A stretch of DNA of 64,000 nucleotides. Source: Datura wrightii (lineage: Eukaryota > Streptophyta > Magnoliopsida > Solanales > Solanaceae). The translations under genes were made by a program, and so were the position numbers. The stretch spans positions 142,612,501 through 142,676,500 of the forward strand of contig JASDFA010000016.1 in assembly GCA_035772735.1 (NCBI GenBank). Direction: 5' to 3'. Of this stretch, positions 1 to 10,562 are shown in pieces (the first letter of the stretch is position 1; each line of letters starts with the position of its first letter). The notes beneath the pieces were generated by a model. It was given only the letters and a program-made list of their open reading frames with translations. It was not told the origin of the DNA and did not search any database.

Positions 1-1
1 A

Positions 2-1321
2 AAGAAAGAGACAATATACTTGGCTGGCGTGCAGCATGGCCACTCGAGGTGCGTTAGTGGAATGGCTACATGGCTCGGAATCCAAAATCAAGAAGGCTAC
101 TCTAAATTTTTAGGAAAAACTTTGATGGTTACTAGTTCGACACAGACTAGTACCTACTAGCAATAATAATATGGTTTCACCGGACAGGGCGACACTGGTC
201 GCAAGCATTATGGAGGATATGCTATCAACTTCCTAAGATATATAGATAAGGAGATCTAAGAGTGAGCTATCATACACAGCATCAACATTCCCTTCCCATT
301 CCTCATAGCTCGGATCAGTAAGGAGTCCCAGGTGCCGGAATTGCCATTCGTAGATCAGAGAGTGGTGGTCCACAAGATTACTAATATCGAGTTGATAAGA
401 GATGAGATAAACCCGGTGTCGACAGCTAGGAGTCAGTCTGCCATATCCACTGGGGCTTCATTATTAGCAGAAGCATTGAGCAGAGGTATTCAGACTAAGG
501 CTATGAGATTTACAGAGTTTGAGGCAAAGCCTTCTGAGGCCCGAGAGACTGGTAGCCAGCCTAATGCTACCAATGCAGCTGATACTCCATCACCCACCAA
601 GGTCCCAGAGTCTTCATCCACTACAGCAGTAGCTCACCCACCTGTTCCAACCTCTCGTGCTTCACCAGCCGGCCTAGTCAAAATCTCGTAGGAGTTTCTT
701 ACAAATATTTTTAGGCGGCTAGTAAAAGACGAAAAACAGCAGGCGCACACGAAACTTCAAGTAAAGGTACTGATGAAGCAGGTTAAGTCATGGGTCACGA
801 AAGAGTTGGAGGGGCTCTCCTGGTCATTGCATGATAGATTGGATGCCTTTGAAAGGCGGATGGATGAGCACCTTGCTCAATTACAGGATCTTGAGTTATC
901 TAGATGGTACACAGAGGTGGTGACACATAGAGCTGAGGTGTGGGAGCTGTCCGCATGAAAAATTTCTACTATCACACCACCTGTGCTTCCAGTGGTAGCT
1001 GATGAGAGTGAGGAGGATCTACCTCCTATGGTGGATTTCATCACTAAGGCGCCGATCGTTCATGACAAAGGGAAGAGACCTCGGGAGGAGGTAAGTGAAG
1101 ATAAAGGTGGTGATCTTCTACGTGAGTAGAAGAGGGAGAGAAGAGATATAGAGGCAACACTGCAGCTTTCAAGAGATGAGGCTCGAGAGAGGGCCAAAAG
1201 TGATGCTGTGAGAGCTTGTGGAGAGGATTCGAGCTCTATGGGGTCTGAGAGTGTGCCGGTTCATCGTGGTGTCATAGGTGTGGGGATTGGAGGTGTATCT
1301 GCACCCTCCACCGACTGGTGA
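2..1321 (+). pseudogene. Athila extra ORF (env-position, plant-transposon-like protein), 3' part, broken
   Basis: Translation from base 2 begins KKETIYLAG and matches the protein read on the minus strand at 6,190-6,010, so this is the central and C-terminal part of the same ORF. Readable pieces lie at 332-691 and 773-958. The first is Ser/Thr/Pro-rich with low complexity. The second is a Lys/Glu/Leu-rich segment that is probably coiled coil. The acidic tail continues to a stop near 1,320. Many stops break the frame. The protein type is, from memory, the one databases call a putative plant transposon protein domain; its function is unknown. It sits where Athila carries an env-like ORF, but I see no signal peptide or membrane segment. 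Confidence 0.7.
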
Positions 1322-1866
1322 AGGTGTCTAGGTCACATAGGTTTTTGTGTTTTCTTTGGTGTCAATCGAAAGAAAATTAGGTGAACTTAAGGAAGTCACT
1401 AACATGAATTTATTTGAAGTGATAATGTGATACCTCTCCTAAAATATTATTTACGTGTGTGTGTTAAGTAGACAAGCATGACCTTTATGAATCTTTTCAT
1501 GGAGTTAATACTATTAACATGTTTACCATTGTGTGATGGTACCTGAACTAGAAGTTGGTAGAAGTGATGATGTTAGTCTATGCATTGTGTGAGTAAGCCA
1601 TAGAGTTAGTTCTGCTGTGTGTGTCAATCTAGAACTTGCCGGGTCGGTCATACTTAGGTATAGGACGGGAAATTAGGAAAGGATCATAGGCTTTTTTTTA
1701 TGAATAGTCCACTTTAGCGTTAAAAGAACTGCCAAATGGAAATAAATATCTCTTGATCCCAATTTCGAGCTTAAATTGACCTTTCTTTTTGTTAAAAACA
1801 ATTCACCTTCCTACGTTGATTATAATGAACCTATTTTGTCCCTGGTCCCTCCTTGGACACTGTGAA

Positions 1867-1900
1867 CCTCAACTTAGGAAAATTTCCTAAGTTGAGGGTG
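1867..1900 (+). repeat. Conserved hairpin carrying a second copy of the polypurine tract
   Basis: Bases 1,867-1,881 and 1,883-1,897 are perfect 15-base inverted arms around a single A. The right arm runs into CTAAGTTGAGGGTG (1,887-1,900), identical to the 14 bases just before the 3' LTR (2,741-2,754). Ath-3 has the same arrangement at 19,694-19,727. Confidence 0.8.
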
Positions 1901-2740
1901 GCTACTATAGGGTTTCATAAGAAGAGTAGGGTGGAAAATAATTGAGGAATACAAATAAAAAGGTGGGTGAGGTGTGCATAATGAAGTCTGAAATTGAAGT
2001 AATAAAAAAAGGAGAAAAAGAGGAAAAAGAAAAATGAAAGTAAGAGAGAAAAGCAAAATGAATACTTGAAAGAAGGAAAACCGCACCCATAGTTACAAAA
2101 GAAAGTTAGAAAGGAAGAAAGCAAGGGAAAAAGGGTATAACGTGAAAAAGAGGTTATGTGGAGCTAAAGTTAGTGTATTTCCAAGGAGGGTTAAGTTACT
2201 ATTCCCATATCTACCATACCCAACCGGGGCCTATGCTAGAAGATGAAAAAGTCCTATAGTGATCCTAGTTAAACCGTCTAACAATCGAGGTATTGAAAGT
2301 ATAAAAATCGAGGTATTGAAAGTAAAGGCAAGCTTATGGTATTTAATGTGCACTATTAGAATTTCTTTGTAGGCGTGAGTGAGCTTTTACCCAGTCCCAA
2401 GAGAAAACATCATCATGATCATATACATATATTTGAGTATGGGACTTCATTGTGGTGAGATCATTTGGTCAACAAAATCGCCTTCAAATTGTCTGGGTCA
2501 GTGTCATAAGATTATATGCGTGGTTGGAAGTTGACAGTGTATTGCCATTCTTCGATTCCTTTGTGTCATGGTTGAAAATTTTAAATATCAGTTGTGATTT
2601 GGATTTTCATGATAGTGGAGGGGATCGAAAATTTGATTTGATTTTGAGTTGTGACTATTGTATGTTTCCTAGAGATCTTTTGATTGAAGCGTCGTGTTAG
2701 TTCTATATTATTTATTTTTGTCTGGGAACATGCAAAAGTT

Positions 2741-2755
2741 CTAAGTTGAGGGTGT
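2741..2755 (+). other. Polypurine tract of Ath-1
   Basis: CTAAGTTGAGGGTG plus one T lies directly against the LTR start at 2,756. In LTR retrotransposons this position primes plus-strand synthesis. The tract is short and not purely purine, but it is identical in Ath-3 (18,861-18,874). Confidence 0.7.
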
Positions 2756-4332
2756 TTATATGTCGTGGTTTTACGGCACTTTCGAAGCTTAAAACTAAGA
2801 AGATATAAAAATTTCAGGTATGTTTATGTGGATATAATGTGTTAATATTGAGTGTTTTAGGAAAACAAGTTAGGAATGTGAAATGGGCAAAGTGAGGAAA
2901 AAATAGGACCAAGTGCGGACTGCTATTTAGGTAACGAGTCATTCTCTCATGGGACAACTTCTTCCTAGAGTCGTGGGAAGAGATCAAGTTCGAAGCGCAA
3001 GAAACTAGTGCAGTTCACAAGTTGAAGGCATGACTCATTATGAATGGTAACGAGTCGTTATGAGAGCCATGAGGACTGGGAAGAAAAATGGCCAAGAAAT
3101 TATCATGAGACACACTGAAGGACTCAGCGAGTCATTGGGAGTCTGCCAAGGACGACCCATCAAGAAAACTGGAACTTTTGTGGATCAGTAGCCATGAGGG
3201 ACCTAACGACTCGTGCTCTGACTTGACAAGTCATTAGGTGGCCCATTTCCCTGAAGAATTCGTCTGCCAAGGATGACTCTATAACGCATGCCACCTAACG
3301 AGACGTTACTTTGCCCGTTCCAACTGCCGACTTGGATTCCGTTTGTAGTTTGGAAAGGTTTTATTTAATAGTATAAATACATTATTTAGGTTTATTTTTA
3401 GAGGACAATTTACTTTTATGTTTTTGAACATTAGTTTTGGGTGTTGTTGACTACCATCAAGGTCAAGAAACGAAGTTTATAATTTTGTTCTTGATTTTGA
3501 GGATTAAAACAACATTGAATTTTTTTTCTTTGATTTTGCTGATTTATTCAATAGGAGTGGTTTCTTATACACATCATTGAAAGTTGCAATTATGATTTCT
3601 TCTCCAAGTTATAATTGTGAGTATTCAGGCATGAGTAGCTAAACCCATTACTGCGGTTGTGGAAACCATGTGAATTAACACACATACATAAAAATACTTA
3701 GTGAATATTGAACGAGGTTTATGCATGTATTGTTTTTCCTTTTAGTTTAATTGCTTCTTAATGGTTACAAAAATTGGAACTTGCCTTATTCTTACTCACT
3801 AGATGAAGGGAGTAATGAAAGGGAAAAAGGATTAAGAACGGAGATTTGAGGCTATCAACCCTCATCTAATAGCTTGACCTTGTCTGAGAATAGCTAATCC
3901 GATATTAACGGTAAGGGTTAATTAAGAGTACATCTGCATATGGACCAAGTTGCGTGGTGATAATCATCTAAATAGGGGACCAACCATTTTGGTAAAGTCC
4001 ACTTACCGATATTGTATGTTAGGCATCGGAATAGATCACTAGTATAAAATCCTTGTGGTTATGAAGTCATGGGGAACAAAATCCTAGCCAATCACTTATT
4101 GAATGAAATCGAAATTAAATCAAGAGTCTACTCATTAGTTCTACTACTTATCAATATTTTGTGTTTCAAACCTTCCTCCCAGGAAATAAGTAATCCGATA
4201 GTATTAGCTAAACGCATTAACTAAAGTTCTCGTCATATTCCTCGTGGGATTCAACCCTAACCCTTGTTGGGTTCTACATTTGACATCGACCAATTTGTAT
4301 CTCATTTATGAGGTGTAATTTGGGTGACATCA
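2756..4332 (+). repeat. 3' LTR of Ath-1
   Basis: About 1,577 bp. The start TTATATGTCGTGG is a decayed form of TGATGTGCCATGA seen in Ath-3; the end TGACATCA is intact. The U3 part (about 2,900-3,340) is packed with variants of AACGAGTCGTT. A TATA box follows, then a transcribed region with the GTCGAAT-type motif common in Athila LTRs. Length agrees with the Ath-3 LTRs (1,598 and about 1,547 bp without its insertion). Confidence 0.85.
3372..3379 (+). promoter_or_regulatory. TATA box of the Ath-1 LTR
   Basis: TATAAATA lies just after the CGASTCG-rich U3. The same octamer in the same place is present in both Ath-3 LTRs (minus strand, 18,203-18,210 and 34,098-34,105). Confidence 0.65.
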
Positions 4333-4819
4333 GTATGACCGACCAGGCACGTTCTACTTTGACACGTACAATAGAACCAACTATTAAACCTTACTCACAC
4401 AATGCACAAGCCAACATTATCACTTCTACCAACTGCTAGTTCAGGTACAATCACACAATGGTAAACACATTCAAAGTATTAATTCCATGCAAAGATTCAC
4501 AAAGGCCATGTTTGTCTACTTAGCACAAGCATGCACACAATATTTTTTAGAAAGGGTATCACATTATGAGTTAAAATAAATCCATGTTATTGACTTCCCT
4601 ACGTTCACCTAATTTCCTTTCGATTGACACAAAAACCTAAACATGCCTATTCTACTAGATAAGGAGTACCTAAGGGTAAAAATATTCGAAAAGAAAAACC
4701 ATCGAGTTATGTTCAACAAAAATATAGGTATCCCAGCCCAACCCCATCAAGAAAAGCATGCAGCATCCTCAACACATATTAAAAATATAACATGGGAATA
4801 GGGAACATAATTGGCCCAC
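4333..4819 (-). other. Ath-2 3' untranslated fragment
   Basis: Non-coding, homologous to 1,322-1,653 of Ath-1 in reverse complement. It stops at the LTR end of Ath-1. Confidence 0.6.
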
Positions 4820-6523
4820 CTAGATGTCTGTGGCCTGGTCGGTGGAGGGCATAGATACACCTCTAATCTCTTCTCCTATGCAATTGAGATGTACCGACGC
4901 TCTCTCAGACCCCACAAAGCTCGTACCCTCTCCACAAGCTCTCGCAATATCACTTTTGGTCCTCTCTCGAGCCTCATCTCTGGATAGCTTCAGTGCTTCC
5001 TCCTCATCTCTTCGCTCCCTCTTCTGCTCATGTAGTAGAGCACCACTCTCATCCTCGCTCACCTCCTCCTAAAGTCTATTCCCTTTGTCATGAGCGACCA
5101 GCTCCTTAGTGATGAAATCTACTATCGGAGGTAGTTCCTCCTCACTCTCATCATCTACCATTGGGAGCATGGGTTGTGTGATAGAAGATATTTGTCATGC
5201 GCATAGCTCCCGCACCTCAGCTTTAGCTGTCAACACCTCTGAATACCATTTGGACAAGTCGAGAGCCTGTAATTAAGCAAGGCGCTCATCCATCCACCTT
5301 TCAAAGGCATCCAATCTATCATGCATAGTCCTGTATAGGCCCTCCAATTCTTTTGTGACCCACATCTTAACCTGCTCCATTAGTACCTTTACTTGAAGTG
5401 TCGTGTGCGCATACTGCTTTTCGGCCTTTGCCAGCTGCCTATCCATGTCGGTAAGAAAATCCTCAGAGATCATGACTAGGCCGACTGGTGAAGTGTGAGA
5501 GGTCGCGACAGGTGGGTGAGCTGTTGCACCAATGGATGATGACTCGGGGACCTCAGCTGGTGAAGGAGTATCTGCTACATTCATAGCATCAGGCTGGATA
5601 CTGATTTGTCGGGCCTCTGACGGCTCTGCCTCAAACTTAGTAAACCTTGCAGACCTCAATCTGGATACCTCCGCTCAATGCCTCCACTAATAATGTAGCC
5701 CCTGTGGATATGGCTGACTGACTCCTTGCTCTCGACACCGGGTTTGTCTCATCTCTAATCAACTCGACATTAGTAATCTTTTGGACCACAACTCTCTAAT
5801 ATACGAATGATAATTCTGGCACTTGGGACTCCTTACAGAGCCAATCTATGAAGCATGGGAAGAGAATACTGGTGTTGTCTATGATGGCTTGCTCCCTGAT
5901 CTCTTCAGCTATGTACCTAGGGAAGTTGATAGCATACCCCTCCATAATACTTGCTACCAGGGCAGCTATGTGCAGTAAAACCACATTATCATTGCTGGTT
6001 GGTACCATCCTATGTCGAATTAGTGTCCCCCAAAATTTTGCCGAAAAAGTTAGAGTGGGCTTTTTGATCTATGCTTCTGAGCCATGTAGCCATTCCACTA
6101 ATATACCCCAAGTGGCAATGATGCGCGCCAGCCAAGTATATTGTCTCTTTCTTTCCTCGTGGCTCAACTTTTTTGTCTTTACTTTCTGAGCTCATTCAGC
6201 CTATGATAAAACTGAACTGTGTTCATGGAGGGCTCGTAATCTGGACCATATAGAATACAAGAGATAATCCTCTTAGAGATGTCCACGGGTGTCTCTTGAA
6301 CCATCACCCGGGTTAGTGAAGGCCTTTTCCTCCAATCCTAGCCTCCCAAGGCCTGACGCTATAATGTGGCTGCATAAGAGGCATAAAACTCTCTGACTAA
6401 GGAAGGACCGTAATTCCCAGATGGCACACTAAATCACCCAAACTAGTATCTATCAAATAGTGTCTGAATCTCAGGGAGATCTTTGAGCCTTGTGGCGACC
6501 AGACGTCGCTCCACATAAATACT
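4820..6523 (-). pseudogene. Athila extra ORF (plant-transposon-like protein), interrupted by Tek-A
   Basis: Readable minus-strand pieces lie at about 6,520-6,400, 6,195-6,010, 6,008-5,796, 5,659-5,273 and 5,062-4,820, separated by stops and frameshifts. They cover the folded domain (6,520-5,800), the Ser/Pro/Thr-rich linker and Leu-rich probable coiled coil (5,659-5,273), and a highly charged Glu/Arg-rich tail ending at 4,820. The N-terminal part is missing because the Tek-A LTR begins at 6,524; the corresponding residues exist in Ath-3 (22,680-22,170). This is the best-preserved coiled-coil section of the three copies. Function is unknown. Confidence 0.75.
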
Positions 6524-8712
6524 TGTAATACCCCAGAAGTGCCTAAGAGTAGACTCGGAAAGCTATAATGCAAAACTGTAGAAATTTGGGAAAAGAGGTC
6601 GCAGGACGAGAGGTCGTGGTATCTTCCAACAACCCGTTGGTTCATCCGTTGTTTGGTCCAGTGACTAGTTTTTAGCGATTTTAGTAAGGAAATTTCATCA
6701 TTTCTAGTCCAAAGGCCCTATACTATGCCGTTTAAGGCTCGTTTTGGAGGATTTTAGTAGGGGAAAATCTATTCTAAGTGTATTCCTTTCATACATGCAA
6801 GTTTATGATATTTAGGAGGTGATCAAGAGCTTTTCTAAGGGGTTTTCTTCCGATTTCTTTTTGGGCAAGCAGTGAGGTGGTAAAATCATCCCTTCCGTGT
6901 ATGTAGGGTTTTAAATAAGTGTCTTCCTTCCACACCCATGCCCAATCACTATCAAAATATGATGAAATATCTATGATAAAGTATGGGGTTTCCACCCAAT
7001 TGTATAATTTTTCAATCTCTATGCATGGATATGATTAAATTATATTAATGTTGATGAATTGTAAAGCTTGGGCAGATTCTAAATTGTTTTCACTACAACA
7101 TTGTTTTCCAAAAATGTGAATCTAAATTGCCCATGAATGAGAAGTTCGTAAAAGTAGTGAATGATGACGAATACATGATGATGTTGAGAGATTTGATGAT
7201 GAAAAGCTTGTTTCTATAGTTACCAATGATTATGAGGTTGTTTTCAAAATGAATTGAGTAGATCCAAGTATGATGAAGCTTTGGGCAATACCCACATGTT
7301 GACTTAAATTGATGATTTTCCAAAAATAAGATTACCACATTGTTTGGAATGTTGTTTCACAATTTTTCATAAATTCTAGCTTGTGGTATGTTGAGTTAAA
7401 TATTTCTACATATAGCTTACCACATTATTTGGAGTAGATGCTCCCACCTATGATTGATCTTGTGGTATATTTCAAAATAAAGCTGCTCACATGCATAGAT
7501 TCATAATTGAGATGTATGTCATTATTGAGCTTTGTCAAAGGACAATGTTGAGCTTCATATTCGTATGTTGTCTAGTCTATGCATGATTTCATTATGAGCT
7601 TTGTCAATAGACAATGTTGAGATTCATTTCATACGATGTTTAGCTATGTGGATTCATCTTGAGCTTCGTCAATAGATGATGTTGAGCTTCGTTATAGACG
7701 ATGTAGAGCATTGTACATTTTTAAGAGAAGAGTCTAGCACCGAGCGTGTTAAGGGTCGATCACCCTATGCCCCAGAACTACGCACCAACATAGGGTGATA
7801 CTATTACTTTATCGGGACCTCCCTTGTGAGCTATCCCCGGCCTGATTTTCCCTTCAGCTTGATATTGATATCATGGAATCGTCCATCGCCCTGGTAAGGT
7901 TATCGACGGCTCTACGCACTTGAATGTGATAGTTGGGACCACGTAGGCTTTATCATGGTATGTTGGTTAAGTGAAGAGTCTTCCACTTCCTATACTATTT
8001 AGATTTGCATATACATTACTCATGATCATTACTTTATGCATGCAGTTTTAAAAAGCAGGGTTTCACTCATTGTTCAGCTTTTTACATAAATGATATGTTC
8101 AACTTTGAGTCATTAGAGTCATTCATGATGTTTTAAAGCAAAGCATGGTCATTTCATGATAAGATTACGATTTCAGAGTGAATGCATGTAGCCCTTCTAC
8201 TTATGCTTGAAATCTTATGATATGTATGAAATGTTTAAATGATTTATTTTACTTAAGCGGTTTTGCTTACCTTTCATACTCAGTGCATTCCACGTATTGA
8301 CTGCATATTTTCTATGCTACATCGTTCCATGATGCAGGATTTGGTTCCCAAGTTCAACCCTATTCATAGTCGCGTATCATAGTTAGCACCTGCATGATTG
8401 GTGAGTCCTCATCTTTCAACGACTAGACTTTTAATTATCTCTGATGTATTTTTAGTTTCAGTATTGTTAAACTAGTTAGAAATTTTGTCCCATCAGCTCA
8501 TCCAGATTAAAGGATTTTCAAACTTAGACGTGTATTTAGTTTCGGATGTTTATTCTGTTGTTATGTTGAGTTAGACTTCCTCTATGCTTAATATCTTTGA
8601 TCCTTCATTTATTGTATGAGTTAGATTAATACTTAAGACATGGGTCGACTTGGGGTCTCTCGGGGTCCCTTGTCCTGTGTCTATGATCCGGGCCTCCATT
8701 CGGATCGTGAAA
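6524..8712 (+). repeat. 5' LTR of Tek-A
   Basis: It starts TGTAATACCCC and ends ATCGTGAAA, a decayed GTGACA, four bases before the primer site; 2,189 bp. It matches the 3' LTR at 16,152 and, in reverse complement, 12,417-13,845 and 57,122-59,645. The sub-repeat at 7,527-7,717 and an 11-base inverted repeat (7,759-7,769 with 7,789-7,799) lie in its second half. Open frames inside it are spurious. Confidence 0.85.
7527..7717 (+). repeat. Tandem sub-repeats in the chromovirus LTR
   Basis: About three degenerate units of 65-69 bp begin GAGCTTTGTCAA or GAGCTTCGTCAA at 7,527, 7,596 and 7,661. Each carries the phrase ACAATGTTGAG or a close variant. The same array appears inverted at about 13,430-13,610. 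Confidence 0.6.
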
Positions 8713-8716
8713 AACT

Positions 8717-8728
8717 TGGTATCAGAGC
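8717..8728 (+). other. Primer binding site of Tek-A
   Basis: TGGTATCAGAGC is complementary to the 3' end of initiator methionine tRNA, the usual primer of this lineage. It lies four bases after the LTR end and so fixes that boundary. Confidence 0.85.
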
Positions 8729-8914
8729 AATAGGTGTGAAGTATCCTAGGGAGTCTGAAATCCGCGTTAGGTAGAGTCTTTTTCATAGTTGTGAAGCATG
8801 CCACATTTATCATGAACAGGCTACTAGACGTTTTAGGAAATGTTCCCTTCTTTCATGATCTATATCGTGCGATGATCTATCCTTCTAATTTGTGCTATTC
8901 GCGAATGCAGAATC

Positions 8915-10095
8915 ATGGCTCCTCGAAGGATGAACGGGAGGAGGAATGAAGGTGGTGAAGGCCACGATGATGGAAACGGTTATGGGAATCAGCTAGCCCC
9001 ACTAGTTTAGAAGCCCTAGGCACCGGAGCCAGCCGCTAATGATGAGTTCTGAGCTTCCATTCAGATGTTCGGGCAGGCCTTGACCGCTTAGGTCAATCAG
9101 TAGGTTGTTACATATGTTCCTAAAAATAGCAATGCAGCGGCAGCCAGAGTCCGAGACTTCTTGAGAATGAATCTGCCGGAGCTATTGGGGTCCAAGGTAG
9201 GTGAGGACCCGCATGACTTCATTGATGAGATTGTCAAGATTACCCAGGTTATGGGGGTTAGTTGTGTTTGTCTGCCAAAGTTTGCCTCCTACCAGTTGAA
9301 GGGGGTTGCACATATTTGTGTCCGCCAGTGTAAGGACAACAGGGTCGGAAGAGTAGGTCCAATCTCATGGGAGGAGTTTTAGGTTGCATTCCTAGATTGG
9401 TTCTTCCCTCGAGAGATGAGGAAGTTGAAAGCAGCTGAGTTCGTGAATTTAAAGAAAGGAAGGATGACTCTTCAGGAGTATGCCCTTGAGTTTATCCGCT
9501 TATCTAAGTTTCCCAGGAGTTAGCAGCCAACTAGCGGGCACGAGTGAGCAGGTTTGTGCATGGTGTAGCAGGTCACTTGGACAAGGACTGTCTGACAACT
9601 ATGCTCCACCAAGACGTGGACTTCCCTCGCATAGCATTGTGTGCCTAGTAGATGGAGGCGGCACATTCGAGGTAGAGGGAGGCAAAGAGGGCCAGGACGA
9701 AGGACCACAGATTCCCTCAGCAGAGGTCTGGTGGTGATGCATTGACAGCAGACCCATCAGAGATGATCAGGCCCCGTATCTTCCGCGCTGAGCATGCCAT
9801 CAAGGCCCCAACATGAACAGAGAGGGCGAGCGTCAGACTCAAGGGGTTATTGCAGCAGACTCATAGATTCTAGCATTCCAACTTGTTGTACGTGCGGCCG
9901 AGGACATACATGATAGTGCTTGGCAGGGTCAGTAGCTTGTTTAGGATGTGGGAATCCTGGACATATGCTCAGATATTGTCTCACTGTGAGACAGGATAAG
10001 GTTGGGGGCCGAGGCCTAGCTTCTAGCTCAGCATCCCCTCCCCCACGCACAACATGTCAGGGGGCATCTACTAGCACAGCTGGTAGGTAGCGCCA
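8915..10095 (+). pseudogene. Tek-A gag (capsid and CCHC nucleocapsid), broken
   Basis: Structural polyprotein that would package element RNA. ATG at 8,915 opens MAPRRMNGRRNEG, the same N-terminus as Tek-E (47,172) and Tek-F (56,912). The retrotransposon gag domain is readable at 9,161-9,510 with ELLGSKVGEDPHDFIDEI and a YQLKG block. A CX2CX4HX4C zinc knuckle (CLGCGNPGHMLRYC, about 9,937-9,978) keeps all four ligands. The frame is broken by stops near 9,008 and 9,381 and by frameshifts around 9,510-9,740. An 85-aa open frame over 9,480-9,737 is an out-of-frame artefact. Confidence 0.8.
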
Positions 10096-10560
10096 TAACA
10101 TATTTTATGCCTTAACCACTCATCAGGAGCAGGAGGCCTCACCTGATGTAGTCACTGGTATGTTTAGAGTTTTTCATGTTGATGTGTATGCTTTGCTAGA
10201 CATGGGGGCTACCTTATCTTTTGTGACACCATATATATCTAGTAGCTTTAGAGTTAGTCCCGATGTCTTATCAGAGCCCTTCTCAGTTTCTACTCCAGTA
10301 TGTGACTCAATTACAGCTAGACGATTGTATAGAGATTGCCAGGCTTAATGCTTCATAAGGTCACCTCCACAGACTTGATAAAGTTAGCCATGACAGATTT
10401 TGATATTATTATCGACATGGATTGGCTATTTGCATGCTATGCTTCAGTTAATTGTAGAACCCGGTCAGTAGAGTCATATTTCCGGGTGAGTCAGTCTTAG
10501 AATGGAACGATAGTTCGGCTGTGCCTGTCGGTTGATTCATTTCCTACCTTAAAGCCAGGA
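10096..10560 (+). pseudogene. Tek-A aspartic protease
   Basis: Retropepsin-like domain that would cut the polyprotein. The active-site loop reads ALLDMGATLSFVTPYI at about 10,190-10,237, so the catalytic Asp is present. The second landmark, DFDIIIDMDWLF, follows at about 10,397-10,432. A stop at about 10,346 separates the halves. It follows gag and precedes RT as expected. Confidence 0.75.
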
Positions 10561-10562
10561 AC

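Larger units (their letters stand above)
1322..2755 (+). other. Athila 3' untranslated region with purine-rich tract
   Basis: There is no coding sequence on the sense strand. The region matches Ath-3 (20,462 down to 18,860) in the same order: a stretch around 1,340-1,660, a hairpin at 1,867-1,897, a purine-rich tract at about 1,985-2,150, then the polypurine tract. The purine-rich tract is mostly A and G with few pyrimidines. Open frames on its antisense strand are Phe/Leu-rich artefacts of that composition. Confidence 0.7.
1..4332 (+). mobile_element. Ath-1: 3' part of an Athila-type Ty3/gypsy retrotransposon
   Basis: The segment reads on the plus strand as the end of the extra ORF, a 1.4-kb untranslated region, a polypurine tract and a complete 3' LTR ending TGACATCA at 4,332. 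The same order occurs on the minus strand in Ath-3 (22,680 down to 17,262), which fixes the identity. The 5' part (5' LTR, gag, pol) lies left of the window. At 4,333 the sequence switches abruptly to the opposite strand of the same family, at the point matching about 1,653 here, so Ath-1 is inserted into Ath-2. The expected target-site duplication next to the LTR is GTATG; its partner is outside the window. Confidence 0.85.
4333..6523 (-). mobile_element. Ath-2: internal fragment of an Athila-type element
   Basis: The reverse complement aligns with Ath-1 positions 2 to about 1,653 and with Ath-3, so the element is inverted relative to Ath-1. It is cut on both sides by insertions. Ath-1 ends at 4,332 on the left. 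The Tek-A LTR begins at 6,524 on the right, inside the extra ORF. No LTR of its own is inside the window. Confidence 0.85.

Noticed and set aside
1874..2124. Overlapping minus-strand frames rich in Phe, Leu and Ser, looking like a small membrane protein
   Set aside because: They are the complement of a purine-rich untranslated tract; any frame there translates to Phe/Leu/Ser.
2930..3340. Regular short repeats suggesting a CRISPR-like or satellite array
   Set aside because: Spacing is irregular, copies are degenerate and lie in LTR U3; this is a plant nuclear sequence.
8717..8728. tRNA-like sequence TGGTATCAGAGC, also at 46,967 and 57,106, and an Asp-tRNA-like stretch at 31,039-31,057
   Set aside because: Only the 3' acceptor complement is present, directly after LTR ends; these are primer binding sites, not tRNA genes.
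9480..9737. 85-codon plus-strand frame in Tek-A gag
   Set aside because: Out of frame with the gag domain; it arises from frameshifts in the degraded gag linker.
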